A DNA stretch of 64,000 bases from Streptomyces diastatochromogenes (lineage in GTDB: Bacteria; Actinomycetota; Actinomycetes; Streptomycetales; Streptomycetaceae), in the NCBI RefSeq assembly GCF_002242805.1, contig NZ_MCGQ01000005.1, positions 3,566 through 67,565 on the forward strand, written 5' to 3'. Under the pieces are notes generated by a model. It was not told the DNA's origin, made no database searches, and was given only the letters and a program-made list of their open reading frames with translations. How positions within the stretch are numbered: position 1 is the first letter of the stretch; each line of letters opens with the position of its first letter. Shown in pieces: positions 9,138 to 17,749 of this stretch. The position numbers and the translations under genes were made by a program.

Positions 9138-11684
9138 TTACTTCCGCATGACCTCCGGCTCGTGCCGGCGCAGGAAGCGGGCGACGAAGAAGCCGCAGAC
9201 CACTCCGAGGACGATCAGCGCGAACATGTCCAGGCCCCAGGCCGAGGCCTCGTGGTTCCACAGCGGGTCCGTGCTGCTCGGGTCGTCGGTGTTCGGCGCG
9301 ATGTTGTTGAAGTCCAGCGTGGCGCCCGCGGCGGCCACCGCCCAGCGCGACGGCATCAGGTACGAGAACTCGTTGACGCCGAGGGTGCCGTGCAGGGTGA
9401 AGAGGCAGCCGGTGAAGACGACCTGGATGATCGCGAACATCACCAGCAGCGGCATGGTCTTCTCGGCGGTCTTCACCAGCGAGGAGATCACCAGGCCGAA
9501 CATCATCGAGCTGAAGCCGAGCGCCATGATCGGCAGGCACAGCTCGAACAGCGTCGAGCTGCCGAGGACGAGCCCCTGGTCGGGGATCTCGCGGCTGGAG
9601 AAGCCGATCACGCCGACCATCAGGCCCTGGAGCACGGTGACGGCGCCGAGCACGACCACCTTCGACATCAGGTAGGCCGACCGGGACAGGCCGGTCGCGC
9701 GCTCCCGCTCGTAGATGACCCGTTCCTTGATCAGCTCACGCACGGAGTTCGCCGCACCGGCGAAGCACGCGCCGACCGCGAGGATCAGCAGCACCGTGGT
9801 GGCCGTGCCGTTCGGGACGTGCGCGCCGGTGCGCGGGTTGACCGCCTCGTTGACCAGCAGGCCCCGGTTGTGGTCGATCAGCAGGCTGACCGCGCCGAGC
9901 ACCGCCGGCAGGATCACCGTCAGCGCCAGGAATCCCTTGTCGGAGGCGATGACCGCCACGTACCGCCGGATCAGGGTCATCAGCTGCGAGCCCCAGCCCT
10001 GCGGCTTGGGCGGCTTCATCGCCTGTGGCGGAGGCATGTGTACGGATTGCGGGGCGACCGCGTCGATGTCCGCGGCGTACATCTGGTAGTGCTGCGAGCC
10101 CTTCCAGCGGCCCGCCCAGTCGTAGTCGCGGTAGTTCTCGAAGGCGGAGAAGACGTCGGCCCAGGTGTCGTAGCCGAAGAAGTTCAGCGCCTCCTCCGGC
10201 GGGCCGAAGTAGGCAACCGAACCGCCGGGCGCCATCACCAGGAGCTTGTCGCAGATCGCCAGCTCGGCCACGGAGTGGGTGACCACGAGGACCGTGCGGC
10301 CGTCGTCGGCCAGGCCCCGCAGCAGCTGCATGACGTCACGGTCCATACCCGGGTCGAGGCCCGAGGTCGGCTCGTCCAGGAAGATCAGCGACGGCTTGGT
10401 GAGCAGTTCGAGGGCCACCGAGACACGCTTGCGCTGGCCACCGGAGAGAGAGGTGACCTTCTTGTCCTTGTGGATGTCGAGCTTCAGCTCGCGCAGCACC
10501 TCGTCGATGCGGGCGTCGCGCTCGGCGGCCGTGGTGTCGGCGGGGAAGCGCAGCTTGGCCGCGTACTTGAGGGCCTTCTTGACGGTCAGCTCCTTGTGCA
10601 GGATGTCGTCCTGCGGGACCAGACCGATGCGCTGGCGCAGCTCGGCAAACTGCTTGTAGAGGTTGCGGTTGTCGTACAACACCTCGCCCTGGTTGGCGGG
10701 CCGGTAGCCGGTGAGCGCCTTGAGCAGGGTCGACTTGCCGGAACCGGACGGGCCGATGACCGCGATCAGCGACTTCTCCGGGACGCCGAAGGAGACGTCC
10801 TTCAGGATCTGCTTGCCGCCGTCGACCGTGACGGTCAGGTGGCGCGCGGAGAAGGAGACCTCACCGGTGTCGACGAACTCCTCGAGGCGGTCGCCGACGA
10901 TGCGGAAGGTGGAGTGGCCGACGCCGACGATGTCGTTCGGGCCGAGCTGTATCGAGCCGCCCTTGGGGATCGGCTGGCCGTTGACGTAGGTGCCGTTGTG
11001 CGAGCCCAGGTCGCGGATCTCGAAGCGGCCGCCGGGCACCGAGTGGAACTCGGCGTGGTGCCGGGAGACCTGCAGGTCGGAGACGACCAGCTCGTTCTCC
11101 AGGGCACGGCCGATGCGCATCACGTTGCCGATGGCGAACTGGTGGAACGTCGTGGGGCTGCGGTCGCCGTAGACCGGCGGCGCCCCCGCGCCGCCACCGG
11201 GCACCTTCTGCGCGTACTGCTCGGCCGGAGCGCCCTGCTGCTGCGGAATCGGCGCGGCCTGCTGCGGCTGCTGCCAACCGGCCTGCGGGGCCTGCTGCTG
11301 CGGAGCCTGCTGCGCCCAGCCGGCCCCCGCACCCTGGGCGGCGTACGGCGCGGCCTGCTGCTGAGGCTGAGCGGTGGCGGCGGCACCGGAGAGGTTCAGG
11401 CGCGGTCCGTCGGTCGCGTTGCCGAGGTGCACCGCCGAGCCGGGGCCGATCTCCGTCTGGCCGATCCGCTGGCCCTGCACGAAGGTGCCGTTGGTGCTGC
11501 CGTGGTCCTCGATGACCCAACTGCGGCCGTTGAAGCTGACCGTGGCGTGGCGCCAGGAGACCCTGGCGTCGTCGAAGACGATGTCACCCTGCGGATCGCG
11601 TCCGAGGGTATAGGGCCTGGACGGGTCGAGCGTCCAGGTCCTTCCGTTTGTTTCCAGTACGAGTTCCGGCACTCCATGCCCCAC
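9138..11684 (-). CDS. FHA-FHA-ABC-2 transporter fusion
   Basis: 848 aa in one chain. FHA domain 1 (about 10-95) has GRD, SWRH and STNGTF. A Gln/Ala/Pro-rich linker (about 103-160) follows. FHA domain 2 (about 180-265) has IGR, SRHH and SHNGTY. An ABC ATPase has Walker A GPSGSGKST at 311-319, signature LSGGQRKR and Walker B IFLDEP. The C-terminal ABC-2 permease (about 570-848) has six hydrophobic segments. FHA domains bind phosphothreonine, so export is probably gated by Ser/Thr kinase signalling. The GTG at 11684 follows GGGGGA. The exported substrate is unknown. Confidence 0.93.
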   Translation of the reverse strand: MGHGVPELVLETNGRTWTLDPSRPYTLGRDPQGDIVFDDARVSWRHATVSFNGRSWVIEDHGSTNGTFVQGQRIGQTEIGPGSAVHLGNATDGPRLNLSGAAATAQPQQQAAPYAAQGAGAGWAQQAPQQQAPQAGWQQPQQAAPIPQQQGAPAEQYAQKVPGGGAGAPPVYGDRSPTTFHQFAIGNVMRIGRALENELVVSDLQVSRHHAEFHSVPGGRFEIRDLGSHNGTYVNGQPIPKGGSIQLGPNDIVGVGHSTFRIVGDRLEEFVDTGEVSFSARHLTVTVDGGKQILKDVSFGVPEKSLIAVIGPSGSGKSTLLKALTGYRPANQGEVLYDNRNLYKQFAELRQRIGLVPQDDILHKELTVKKALKYAAKLRFPADTTAAERDARIDEVLRELKLDIHKDKKVTSLSGGQRKRVSVALELLTKPSLIFLDEPTSGLDPGMDRDVMQLLRGLADDGRTVLVVTHSVAELAICDKLLVMAPGGSVAYFGPPEEALNFFGYDTWADVFSAFENYRDYDWAGRWKGSQHYQMYAADIDAVAPQSVHMPPPQAMKPPKPQGWGSQLMTLIRRYVAVIASDKGFLALTVILPAVLGAVSLLIDHNRGLLVNEAVNPRTGAHVPNGTATTVLLILAVGACFAGAANSVRELIKERVIYERERATGLSRSAYLMSKVVVLGAVTVLQGLMVGVIGFSSREIPDQGLVLGSSTLFELCLPIMALGFSSMMFGLVISSLVKTAEKTMPLLVMFAIIQVVFTGCLFTLHGTLGVNEFSYLMPSRWAVAAAGATLDFNNIAPNTDDPSSTDPLWNHEASAWGLDMFALIVLGVVCGFFVARFLRRHEPEVMRK

Positions 11685-11806
11685 TGAGTAGTCCCCCGAG
11701 TTACCCCCATCACAGGGAGTCTAGGGATGTCGAACATCGTCGGGAACTATTTCAGGCGGGGCCCCATGACCGAAAGTCGGGCCTTGTGAAGGGCGCCCGT
11801 ACGCGC

Positions 11807-11834
11807 TTCAACTCGCCCCGTTGACGGGGTTGAA
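11807..11834. other. Hairpin in the divergent intergenic region
   Basis: Within the roughly 230-bp region between the FHA-ABC gene and the streptophobe gene, TTCAA pairs with TTGAA and CCCCGT with ACGGGG (11807-11834). It could be a leader hairpin of the streptophobe transcript. No other element is evident in this gap. Confidence 0.3.
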
Positions 11835-11913
11835 ACCGGGCCGGAGAGTGGTAATCCCCCGCGAGGGGGACAAGCGCGGCTGTGGTGCCGCGCCGCGGAT
11901 CGGGGGGTCTGCC

Positions 11914-13680
11914 ATGAGCGCTGCCAAGGGCGTCGAGACCGCACGGCACGGCACCTCGCTGCCGTGGACGGACATCCTGCTGTCCGCGATCGCCGCCGTC
12001 AGCTGGGCGTTGATAGGGATGGCGGGCACGGCCGCGCTCGGTCTGCATCTGCTGCAGGCGGACGCGGCGGGCTCACTGGGCCCGATGACGGCGGCTGTTG
12101 TGGCGCTCGGGGCGGGTGGTTCGGTCTCGCCGTCGGGCGATGTGTCCGCTTTCGGGCTGAAGGGCGCCGAGGCCCACACGGCCGTCGAGATCACGCCACT
12201 GGGGGTGAGCCTGGTCGGCGCCCTGCTGCTGTCGTGGTTCTTCCTACGGTCCCTGCGCACGGCCGGAGTTGTGATCGCCCCGTCCGAACTCCTGGCGCGC
12301 GCGGGCGCGGTGGTCGTCCTCTTCGTGGCGACGCTGGGCGGGCTGGCGTGGGCCGGGCACGACGTCATCACGATCGACGGCGGCTCGCTGGGTCTGGACA
12401 AGCTGCCCGGCGGGGGCGGCAAGGGGGGCGGTCTGAACATCCCCGGTCTGGGGGACGTCGGCGGGCTGCTGCCGGACCGGATCGGCGATCTGATCCACGC
12501 GAAGGCCGCGGTCGGTTTCACCGTGGACACCGCGCCCACCCTGCTCGGTGGCCTGTGCTGGTCCGCCGGAATCCTGCTGATCGCCCTGTTCGCCTCCCGG
12601 CGCACTCCCCTGCCGCCCGGCTGGGACGCCGTGCACCGGGTGGTGCGGCCGGCGGTCTCGGCGCTCGTCACCGTGCTGCTGGTGGCCGTGGCCGCCGGGC
12701 TCGCGGCGGCGGCGTACGCGGCGATCGGCGACGACCACCCGCGCCGGATCGCGGGCGCGGCCCTGCTGGGCGCCCCGAACGGGGTGTGGCTCGGTATCCC
12801 GATCGGCCTGTTCGTCCCCTGGGACGGCAAGGCCACCGGCGCCCTGGGCACCGTGCTGCCCCACCCTCTCGACCAGCTGCTGAGCGCGCACTCCGACCAG
12901 CCCGTCACGGTGGGCCGGCTGGCCGAGCTGGACGGGCGGGTGTGGCTGCTCGCGGTGGCGGCGGCGCTGATGATGCTGCTGGCCGGGGTGCTGACGGCGG
13001 TACGGACACCGCTGCCCGGCGCGGGTGGTGCGGCGGGGTTCGCCGGTCGCTGCGCCCTGCGCCTCGGGGTCGCGACCGCGCTCGCCCTGCCCTTCCTCGC
13101 CTGGTTGGCGGACGTCTCGGTGGACGCCTCGCTGTCCGTACTGGGCTTCGACGCCTTCGGCGCGGGCATCGAGCTGCACGGCCACCTGGGCATGGCGCTG
13201 CTCCTGGGCGCCCTGTGGGGTGCGGGTGCCGGGGCGGCGGGGGCCGGGCTCGCGTGGGTGGCGGGGGCGGCTGGGGCTCGGGTGGTGGGGCCGGGGCGGG
13301 GCGGCGCGGTCGTCGGGGACAGCCGTGGCAGGGGCGTGGACCACGGGTACGGCAGCGTGGGCTCCGGGCGATCCGGGTCCGGCGACGGGGCCGGACCGTA
13401 CGCGCCGAGCAGGCCGTACCGGCCGCCGAACCCGGGCACGAACCCCTACCTCCAGGTGCCGGAGCAGTTGCGGGCGCAGCCGGAGGACGTGCGGCCGTCC
13501 TCGACCGGGGACGACGTGTACGGCGCCCCGACCGTGGCCCGGCCCTTCGGCCCGCCTCCCCCCGCACCCCGGAACCGTCCTGGAGCACGCCCGCGTGATC
13601 GCGCACCGGACGCACCGGACGAGGGGCCACCGCCGCCTCCGCCACCACCACCGGCTCCGCCCCGCAGACCCAGGAGGTGA
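11914..13680 (+). CDS. Streptophobe-family integral membrane protein
   Basis: 588 aa. About ten hydrophobic segments span residues 20-460 (for example LLLSWFFLRSL, AAALMMLLAGVLTAV, LGMALLLGALWGAGAG). A periplasmic-looking Gly-rich loop near 160-190 carries GGGGKGGGLNIPGLGDVGG. A long cytoplasmic-looking Pro/Gly/Arg-rich tail ends in a run of nine prolines. Streptophobe proteins are a Streptomyces-restricted membrane family of unknown function. The ATG at 11914 follows a GGGGGG stretch. Divergent from the FHA-ABC gene. Confidence 0.8.
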   Translation: MSAAKGVETARHGTSLPWTDILLSAIAAVSWALIGMAGTAALGLHLLQADAAGSLGPMTAAVVALGAGGSVSPSGDVSAFGLKGAEAHTAVEITPLGVSLVGALLLSWFFLRSLRTAGVVIAPSELLARAGAVVVLFVATLGGLAWAGHDVITIDGGSLGLDKLPGGGGKGGGLNIPGLGDVGGLLPDRIGDLIHAKAAVGFTVDTAPTLLGGLCWSAGILLIALFASRRTPLPPGWDAVHRVVRPAVSALVTVLLVAVAAGLAAAAYAAIGDDHPRRIAGAALLGAPNGVWLGIPIGLFVPWDGKATGALGTVLPHPLDQLLSAHSDQPVTVGRLAELDGRVWLLAVAAALMMLLAGVLTAVRTPLPGAGGAAGFAGRCALRLGVATALALPFLAWLADVSVDASLSVLGFDAFGAGIELHGHLGMALLLGALWGAGAGAAGAGLAWVAGAAGARVVGPGRGGAVVGDSRGRGVDHGYGSVGSGRSGSGDGAGPYAPSRPYRPPNPGTNPYLQVPEQLRAQPEDVRPSSTGDDVYGAPTVARPFGPPPPAPRNRPGARPRDRAPDAPDEGPPPPPPPPPAPPRRPRR

Positions 13681-13723
13681 GCGTGGCAGTGGCCCGCGTG
13701 GCACAGTCGGGGTAGACGCGGAG

Positions 13724-13781
13724 CCGTACCGGTGGGATCGGACCGTACCGGCAGGAACCGGACCGTACCGGCGGGATCGGG
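13724..13781. repeat. Three tandem copies of a 19-20 bp unit upstream of serB
   Basis: CCGTACCGGNRGGAWCGG occurs three times in a row (13724-13742, 13743-13762, 13763-13781) in the 223-bp gap between the streptophobe gene and serB. The copies differ at two or three positions. They could be protein binding sites or simple slippage; the rest of the gap shows nothing distinct. Confidence 0.6.
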
Positions 13782-13903
13782 CCGGGGCCGGGTCGTCGTC
13801 GTGAGGCAAGATCCTCTACATTGGCCCGACACCCATTGTTCCGTGTCCGTCAGGCGGACCTCACGGGCGGAAGGCACTGGGTGCCGGATACGGTGGTGAC
13901 ACC

Positions 13904-15112
13904 ATGAGCGCTTCGCAGACCTCCGAGGTCCCCACTCTCCTCGTCAAGATCTTCGGCAAGGACAGGCCGGGCATCACGGCCGGCCTCTTCGACACCCTCG
14001 CCGCCTACCTCGTCGACGTGGTCGACATCGAGCAGGTCGTCACCCGGGGCCGCCTGGTGCTGTGCGTGCTGGTCACCCAGCCGCCGGCGAGCCTGGAGGG
14101 CGACCTGAGGGCCACCGTGCACAGCTGGGCCGAGTCGATGAAGATGCAGGCGGAGATCATCTCGGGGCACGGCGACAACCGTCCCCGTGGTCTCGGGCGC
14201 TCCCTGGTGACCGTCCTCGGTCACCCCCTCACCGCCGAGTCGACGGCCGCCATCGCCGCCCGGATCGCCAAGGCCGGCGGCAACATCGACCGTATCTTCC
14301 GCCTCGCCAAGTACCCGGTGACCGCGGTGGAGTTCGCCGTCTCCGGTGTGGAGACCGAGCCGCTGCGCACGGCCCTGGCCTCCGACGCGGCGGCACTGGG
14401 TGTCGACATCGCCGTCGTCTCGGCGGGCCTGCACCGGCGTGCCCAGCGGCTGGTGGTCATGGACGTGGACTCCACCCTCATCCAGGACGAGGTCATCGAG
14501 CTGTTCGCCGCGCACGCCGGCTGCGAGGACCAGGTCGCCGAGGTGACGGCCGCGGCGATGCGCGGGGAGCTGGACTTCGAGCAGTCGCTGCACGCGCGCG
14601 TCGCCCTGCTGAAGGGGCTGGACGCCTCGGTGGTGGAGAAGGTGCGCAACGAGGTACGGCTGACGCCGGGCGCGCGCACGCTCATCCGCACCCTGAAGCG
14701 CCTCGGCTACCAAGTCGGTGTGGTCTCCGGTGGGTTCACCCAGGTCACGGACGATCTGAAGGAGCGGCTGGGGCTGGACTTCGCGCAGGCCAACACGCTG
14801 GAGATCGTCGACGGGAAGCTGACCGGGCGGGTCACCGGCGAGATCGTGGACCGCGCGGGCAAGGCGCGGCTGCTGCGCCGGTTCGCCGCGGAGGCCGGGG
14901 TGCCGCTGTCGCAGACGGTGGCGATCGGTGACGGCGCCAACGACCTGGACATGCTGAACGCGGCCGGTCTCGGTGTCGCCTTCAACGCCAAGCCGGTGGT
15001 CCGCGAGGCCGCGCACACGGCGGTGAACTTCCCCTTCCTGGACACCGTCCTGTATCTGCTGGGCGTCACCCGCGAAGAGGTCGAGGCGGCTGACACCCAC
15101 GACGAGGGCTGA
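13904..15112 (+). CDS. serB: Phosphoserine phosphatase SerB
   Basis: 402 aa. Two ACT-like regulatory regions (about 10-85 and 98-175) precede the HAD phosphatase domain (180-395). Motif I DVDSTLI carries the nucleophile Asp187 and acid/base Asp189; motif II is VVSGGF and motif III GDGANDLDML. It makes L-serine from phosphoserine, the last step of the phosphorylated pathway, and the ACT domains suggest feedback control by serine. The size matches the two-ACT actinobacterial SerB form. ATG start; single gene ending in a strong terminator. Confidence 0.96.
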   Translation: MSASQTSEVPTLLVKIFGKDRPGITAGLFDTLAAYLVDVVDIEQVVTRGRLVLCVLVTQPPASLEGDLRATVHSWAESMKMQAEIISGHGDNRPRGLGRSLVTVLGHPLTAESTAAIAARIAKAGGNIDRIFRLAKYPVTAVEFAVSGVETEPLRTALASDAAALGVDIAVVSAGLHRRAQRLVVMDVDSTLIQDEVIELFAAHAGCEDQVAEVTAAAMRGELDFEQSLHARVALLKGLDASVVEKVRNEVRLTPGARTLIRTLKRLGYQVGVVSGGFTQVTDDLKERLGLDFAQANTLEIVDGKLTGRVTGEIVDRAGKARLLRRFAAEAGVPLSQTVAIGDGANDLDMLNAAGLGVAFNAKPVVREAAHTAVNFPFLDTVLYLLGVTREEVEAADTHDEG

Positions 15113-15143
15113 GCCGCCCCGGACGGGGCGTGCACCGGAGCTG

Positions 15144-15180
15144 AGGAGGGCCCGGCACCGCTGTGGTGCCGGGCCCTCCT
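15144..15180. terminator. Bidirectional terminator after serB
   Basis: A perfect 16-bp inverted repeat, 15144-15159 with 15165-15180, loop GCTGT. It lies between the converging serB and SixA-like genes. Confidence 0.88.
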
Positions 15181-15193
15181 GCCATGGGTGTCG

Positions 15194-15712
15194 TCACTCG
15201 GCGGGTGCCCAGTAGTCCGTCAGTGTGGCCACGGCCGGCTCCAGGCTCTTCCAGGCGCCGTCGTAGGACAGCAGTGCGAAGCCCGCGGCGGGGAAGCCTC
15301 GGCGGTTCATCCGCTCGCGGGCGTCGCCCTCGGACTCGCCCGCGAGGATGTCGGCCAGGCCGTGCACGCCCGGGTTGTGGCCGATCAGGATCACGTTCTG
15401 CACGTCGTCCGGGATCTCGTTGAGCACGGCGATCAGCTCGCCGGGCGAGGCCTCGTAGACCCGCTCCTCATAGGTGGTTTTCGGCCGGTGCGCGAGCTCG
15501 TGGACGGCGAGCTTCCAGGTCTCGCGGGTCCGGACCGCGGTGGAGCACAGGGCCAGGTCGAAGGTGATGCCGGTGTCGGCCAGCCTGCGCCCGGCGACTG
15601 CGGCGTCCTTGCGGCCCCGCTCAGCGAGCGGGCGGTCATGGTCGGACACCTGGGGCCAGTCGGCTTTCGCATGCCGGAAGAGGGCGATCCTGCGGGGTTC
15701 TGCGACGCTCAT
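15194..15712 (-). CDS. SixA-like histidine phosphatase
   Basis: 172 aa, histidine phosphatase superfamily. The active-site motif LFRHAKAD holds catalytic His14 (RHxK as in SixA, rather than RHGE), Arg61 lies in STAVRTRET, and the second histidine His112 is in LIGHNPG. SixA proteins dephosphorylate phosphohistidine on phosphotransfer proteins; in actinobacteria the substrate is unknown. The ATG at 15712 matches the family N-terminus. Confidence 0.88.
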   Translation of the reverse strand: MSVAEPRRIALFRHAKADWPQVSDHDRPLAERGRKDAAVAGRRLADTGITFDLALCSTAVRTRETWKLAVHELAHRPKTTYEERVYEASPGELIAVLNEIPDDVQNVILIGHNPGVHGLADILAGESEGDARERMNRRGFPAAGFALLSYDGAWKSLEPAVATLTDYWAPAE

Positions 15713-15789
15713 GGGACCCAGCTTCGCATGAAACAGGCCATGCGGCGCAGGGAGTTGACATGCGGATTCACCGCGTGCGGGGGCCCTGC

Positions 15790-15996
15790 TCAGCGCGCGA
15801 GAAGCTGCTGCACGCGCTCGAAGAGCTGCGTGATCGCCGGGTCGCCGCTCGCCGCGTGGGCGTCCGACGGGTTCAGTATCAGCGCGAGCAGCGCGATGAA
15901 GGCGAGCGCGGGCAGGGCGAGCGCCCACCAGGGCAGCCGGATGTCGACGCCGCCCGTGGTCGCCGGGTGGGGCCGGGTGTGCGTGCGGGCCGGCAT
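15790..15996 (-). CDS. Small single-pass membrane protein
   Basis: 68 aa. One strong membrane helix (about residues 22-43, LPWWALALPALAFIALLALI) is flanked by a basic His/Arg-rich N-terminus and a short amphipathic C-terminus (ITQLFERVQQLLAR). No family recognised. It is upstream of, and on the same strand as, the SixA-like gene, so the two may be cotranscribed. Confidence 0.65.
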   Translation of the reverse strand: MPARTHTRPHPATTGGVDIRLPWWALALPALAFIALLALILNPSDAHAASGDPAITQLFERVQQLLAR

Positions 15997-16179
15997 GGTC
16001 GCCTCCGTGGGTCCTCGAGTGGTCCTGGCCGCCTGCTGCGGTCACCTCTCGAAGCTACGGAATCCGGGGCCCTCAACCCATCCGGAGATCCACCCACTTG
16101 ACCCTGACCCTGACCCCCTAGGGGATGGGGGGCCAGCCCCACCATCAGGGCGTGTCGCGGGTCGGGCCGGGTGGCCGGA

Positions 16180-16296
16180 TCAGGGCGAGGCGATCGTCGC
16201 GATGATGGCGATGATCACGAAGATGGCGAAGAACGAGCCGAAGACGACCAGCATCTTCTTCTGGCCGTTCTGGGGGTTCGGGTCGAGCACTGGCAT
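16180..16296 (-). CDS. 38-aa transporter-associated microprotein (SGM_5486 type)
   Basis: Only 38 aa: a conserved polar head MPVLDPNPQNGQKK followed by one hydrophobic helix (FFAIFVIIAIIATIASP). This matches the SGM_5486-family transporter-associated proteins that I recall from Streptomyces. It lies 66 bp downstream of the MFS exporter on the same strand, which fits an accessory subunit for that transporter. The ATG at 16296 and TGA at 16180 were read directly from the sequence. Confidence 0.78.
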   Translation of the reverse strand: MPVLDPNPQNGQKKMLVVFGSFFAIFVIIAIIATIASP

Positions 16297-16362
16297 GCCG
16301 CCAGTCTCGCACCCGCCGCGCGCGCCCCTGGCGCCGGGGTCGTCGGCCCTGCGCCGGAGTCG

Positions 16363-17667
16363 TCAGCGCGCCGTCGCCTCGTCCTCCACGATGCGGTCGC
16401 GGCCCGCCAGGAAGCCCACCGCCATCTGGGGGAGCATCAGGCCCGCCATGAGGGCGATCGGCAGCCCCCAGCCGCCGCTCTGCTGGTAGAGCACACCGAC
16501 CAGCAGCGGGCCGGGGATGGAGATCAGATAGCCGGTGCTCTGGGCGAACGCGGACAGCTGGGCCACGCCCGGGCCGGTCCTGGCCCGCATGCCGACCATG
16601 GTCAACGCCAGCGGGAAGGCGCAGTTGGAGACGCCGAGCAGCACCGCCCAGGCCCAGGCGCCGCCGGCCGGCGCGAAGTACAGGCCGGCGTATCCGGCGA
16701 GTCCGCACACACCCAGGACGAGCACGATCGGCCCCTGGTGGGGCAGCCGGGTGGCGACCCGCGGGATGACGAAGGCCAGCGGCACGCCCATCACCATGGT
16801 GACGGCGAGGAGCAGGCCCGCCGTGCCCGCGGGAACACCGGAGTCGCGGAAGATCTGGGCCATCCAGCCCATCGTGATGTACGCGGCGGTGGCCTGGAGT
16901 CCGAAGAAGACGGCGAGCGCCCAGGCGGTACGGCTGCGGGTGATGCGCAGCGGGGCCTTCCGCGGCTGCTCCCCCGCCGCGGCCATCGGCACCCGGGCGG
17001 CGGCGCCCCGCTCCCGTACCAGCGGCAGCCAGGGCAGTACGGCGGCGGCGGCGAGCACCGCCCACACGGCGAGTCCGGACTGCCACCTGCCGCCCAGGGC
17101 GGCGGTCATGGGCACGGTGACCGCGGCGGCGAGGGAGGTGCCGAGGGCGAGGGCCATGGAGTACAGGCCGGTCATGGAGCCGACGCGGTCGGGGAACCAG
17201 CGCTTGACGATGACCGGCATCAGCACGTTGCTGACGGCGATGCCCATGAGGGTGAGCGCGCTGGCGGCCAGGAAGCCGGCCGTGCCGCCGGCGTAGGGCC
17301 GTATCAGCAGGCCCGCGGTGATGGCGGCCATGCCCGCGCACACCACCGCGGACGCTCCGAAGCGGCGGGCCAGCCGGGGTGCGGTGACGCCGAAGACGGC
17401 GAAGCAGAGCGGAGGAACGGAGGTGAGCAGCCCGGCCACGCTGCCGCTCATGCCGAGGCCGTCGCGGACCTCCTCCAGGAGCGCGCCGAGGCTCGTGATG
17501 GCCGGCCGGAGGTTCAGCGCGGACAGCACGATGCCGACGACGACCAGCCGTGTCGCCCACGCGCGCGTGGGGGCCGTTTCCCGCGCGTTCGCCGCAGTGC
17601 TCGTAGCGCGTTCGGTGTTCGACTGCTCCGTACGGGTTTCCGTGGTCCGGGTTTCCTCACTAGCCAT
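16363..17667 (-). CDS. CynX/NimT-family MFS transporter
   Basis: 434 aa from the ATG at 17667; an alternative ATG at 17679 would add four residues. About 12 hydrophobic segments, with the CynX/NimT-type start LNLRPAITSLGALL and the cytoplasmic-loop motif PRLARRFGA. Known members handle cyanate, nitroimidazoles or other small anions and drugs; the substrate here is unknown. It is divergent from a GntR regulator with a perfect palindrome between the starts (17682-17696), so it is probably repressed by that regulator. Followed by the 38-aa microprotein. Confidence 0.88.
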   Translation of the reverse strand: MASEETRTTETRTEQSNTERATSTAANARETAPTRAWATRLVVVGIVLSALNLRPAITSLGALLEEVRDGLGMSGSVAGLLTSVPPLCFAVFGVTAPRLARRFGASAVVCAGMAAITAGLLIRPYAGGTAGFLAASALTLMGIAVSNVLMPVIVKRWFPDRVGSMTGLYSMALALGTSLAAAVTVPMTAALGGRWQSGLAVWAVLAAAAVLPWLPLVRERGAAARVPMAAAGEQPRKAPLRITRSRTAWALAVFFGLQATAAYITMGWMAQIFRDSGVPAGTAGLLLAVTMVMGVPLAFVIPRVATRLPHQGPIVLVLGVCGLAGYAGLYFAPAGGAWAWAVLLGVSNCAFPLALTMVGMRARTGPGVAQLSAFAQSTGYLISIPGPLLVGVLYQQSGGWGLPIALMAGLMLPQMAVGFLAGRDRIVEDEATAR

Positions 17668-17681
17668 GTCACCCATCATAG

Positions 17682-17696
17682 AATCATGGGATGATT
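17682..17696. promoter_or_regulatory. Candidate GntR operator (AATCAT-N3-ATGATT)
   Basis: A perfect 6-3-6 palindrome, AATCATGGGATGATT, in the divergent region between the MFS gene and the GntR gene. Its AT-rich arms stand out in GC-rich DNA. It lies immediately upstream of the MFS start and about 54 bp from the regulator start, as expected for a site serving both genes. Confidence 0.6.
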
Positions 17697-17749
17697 GGTT
17701 GTCCATCCCCGGGACGTATCCGCCCCGGCCTCGCGTGCGAAGGTGGGCC

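Noticed and set aside
8958..11687. A 909-codon frame opposite the FHA-ABC gene
   Set aside because: Low-complexity shadow translation; the opposite strand encodes a recognisable multidomain protein.
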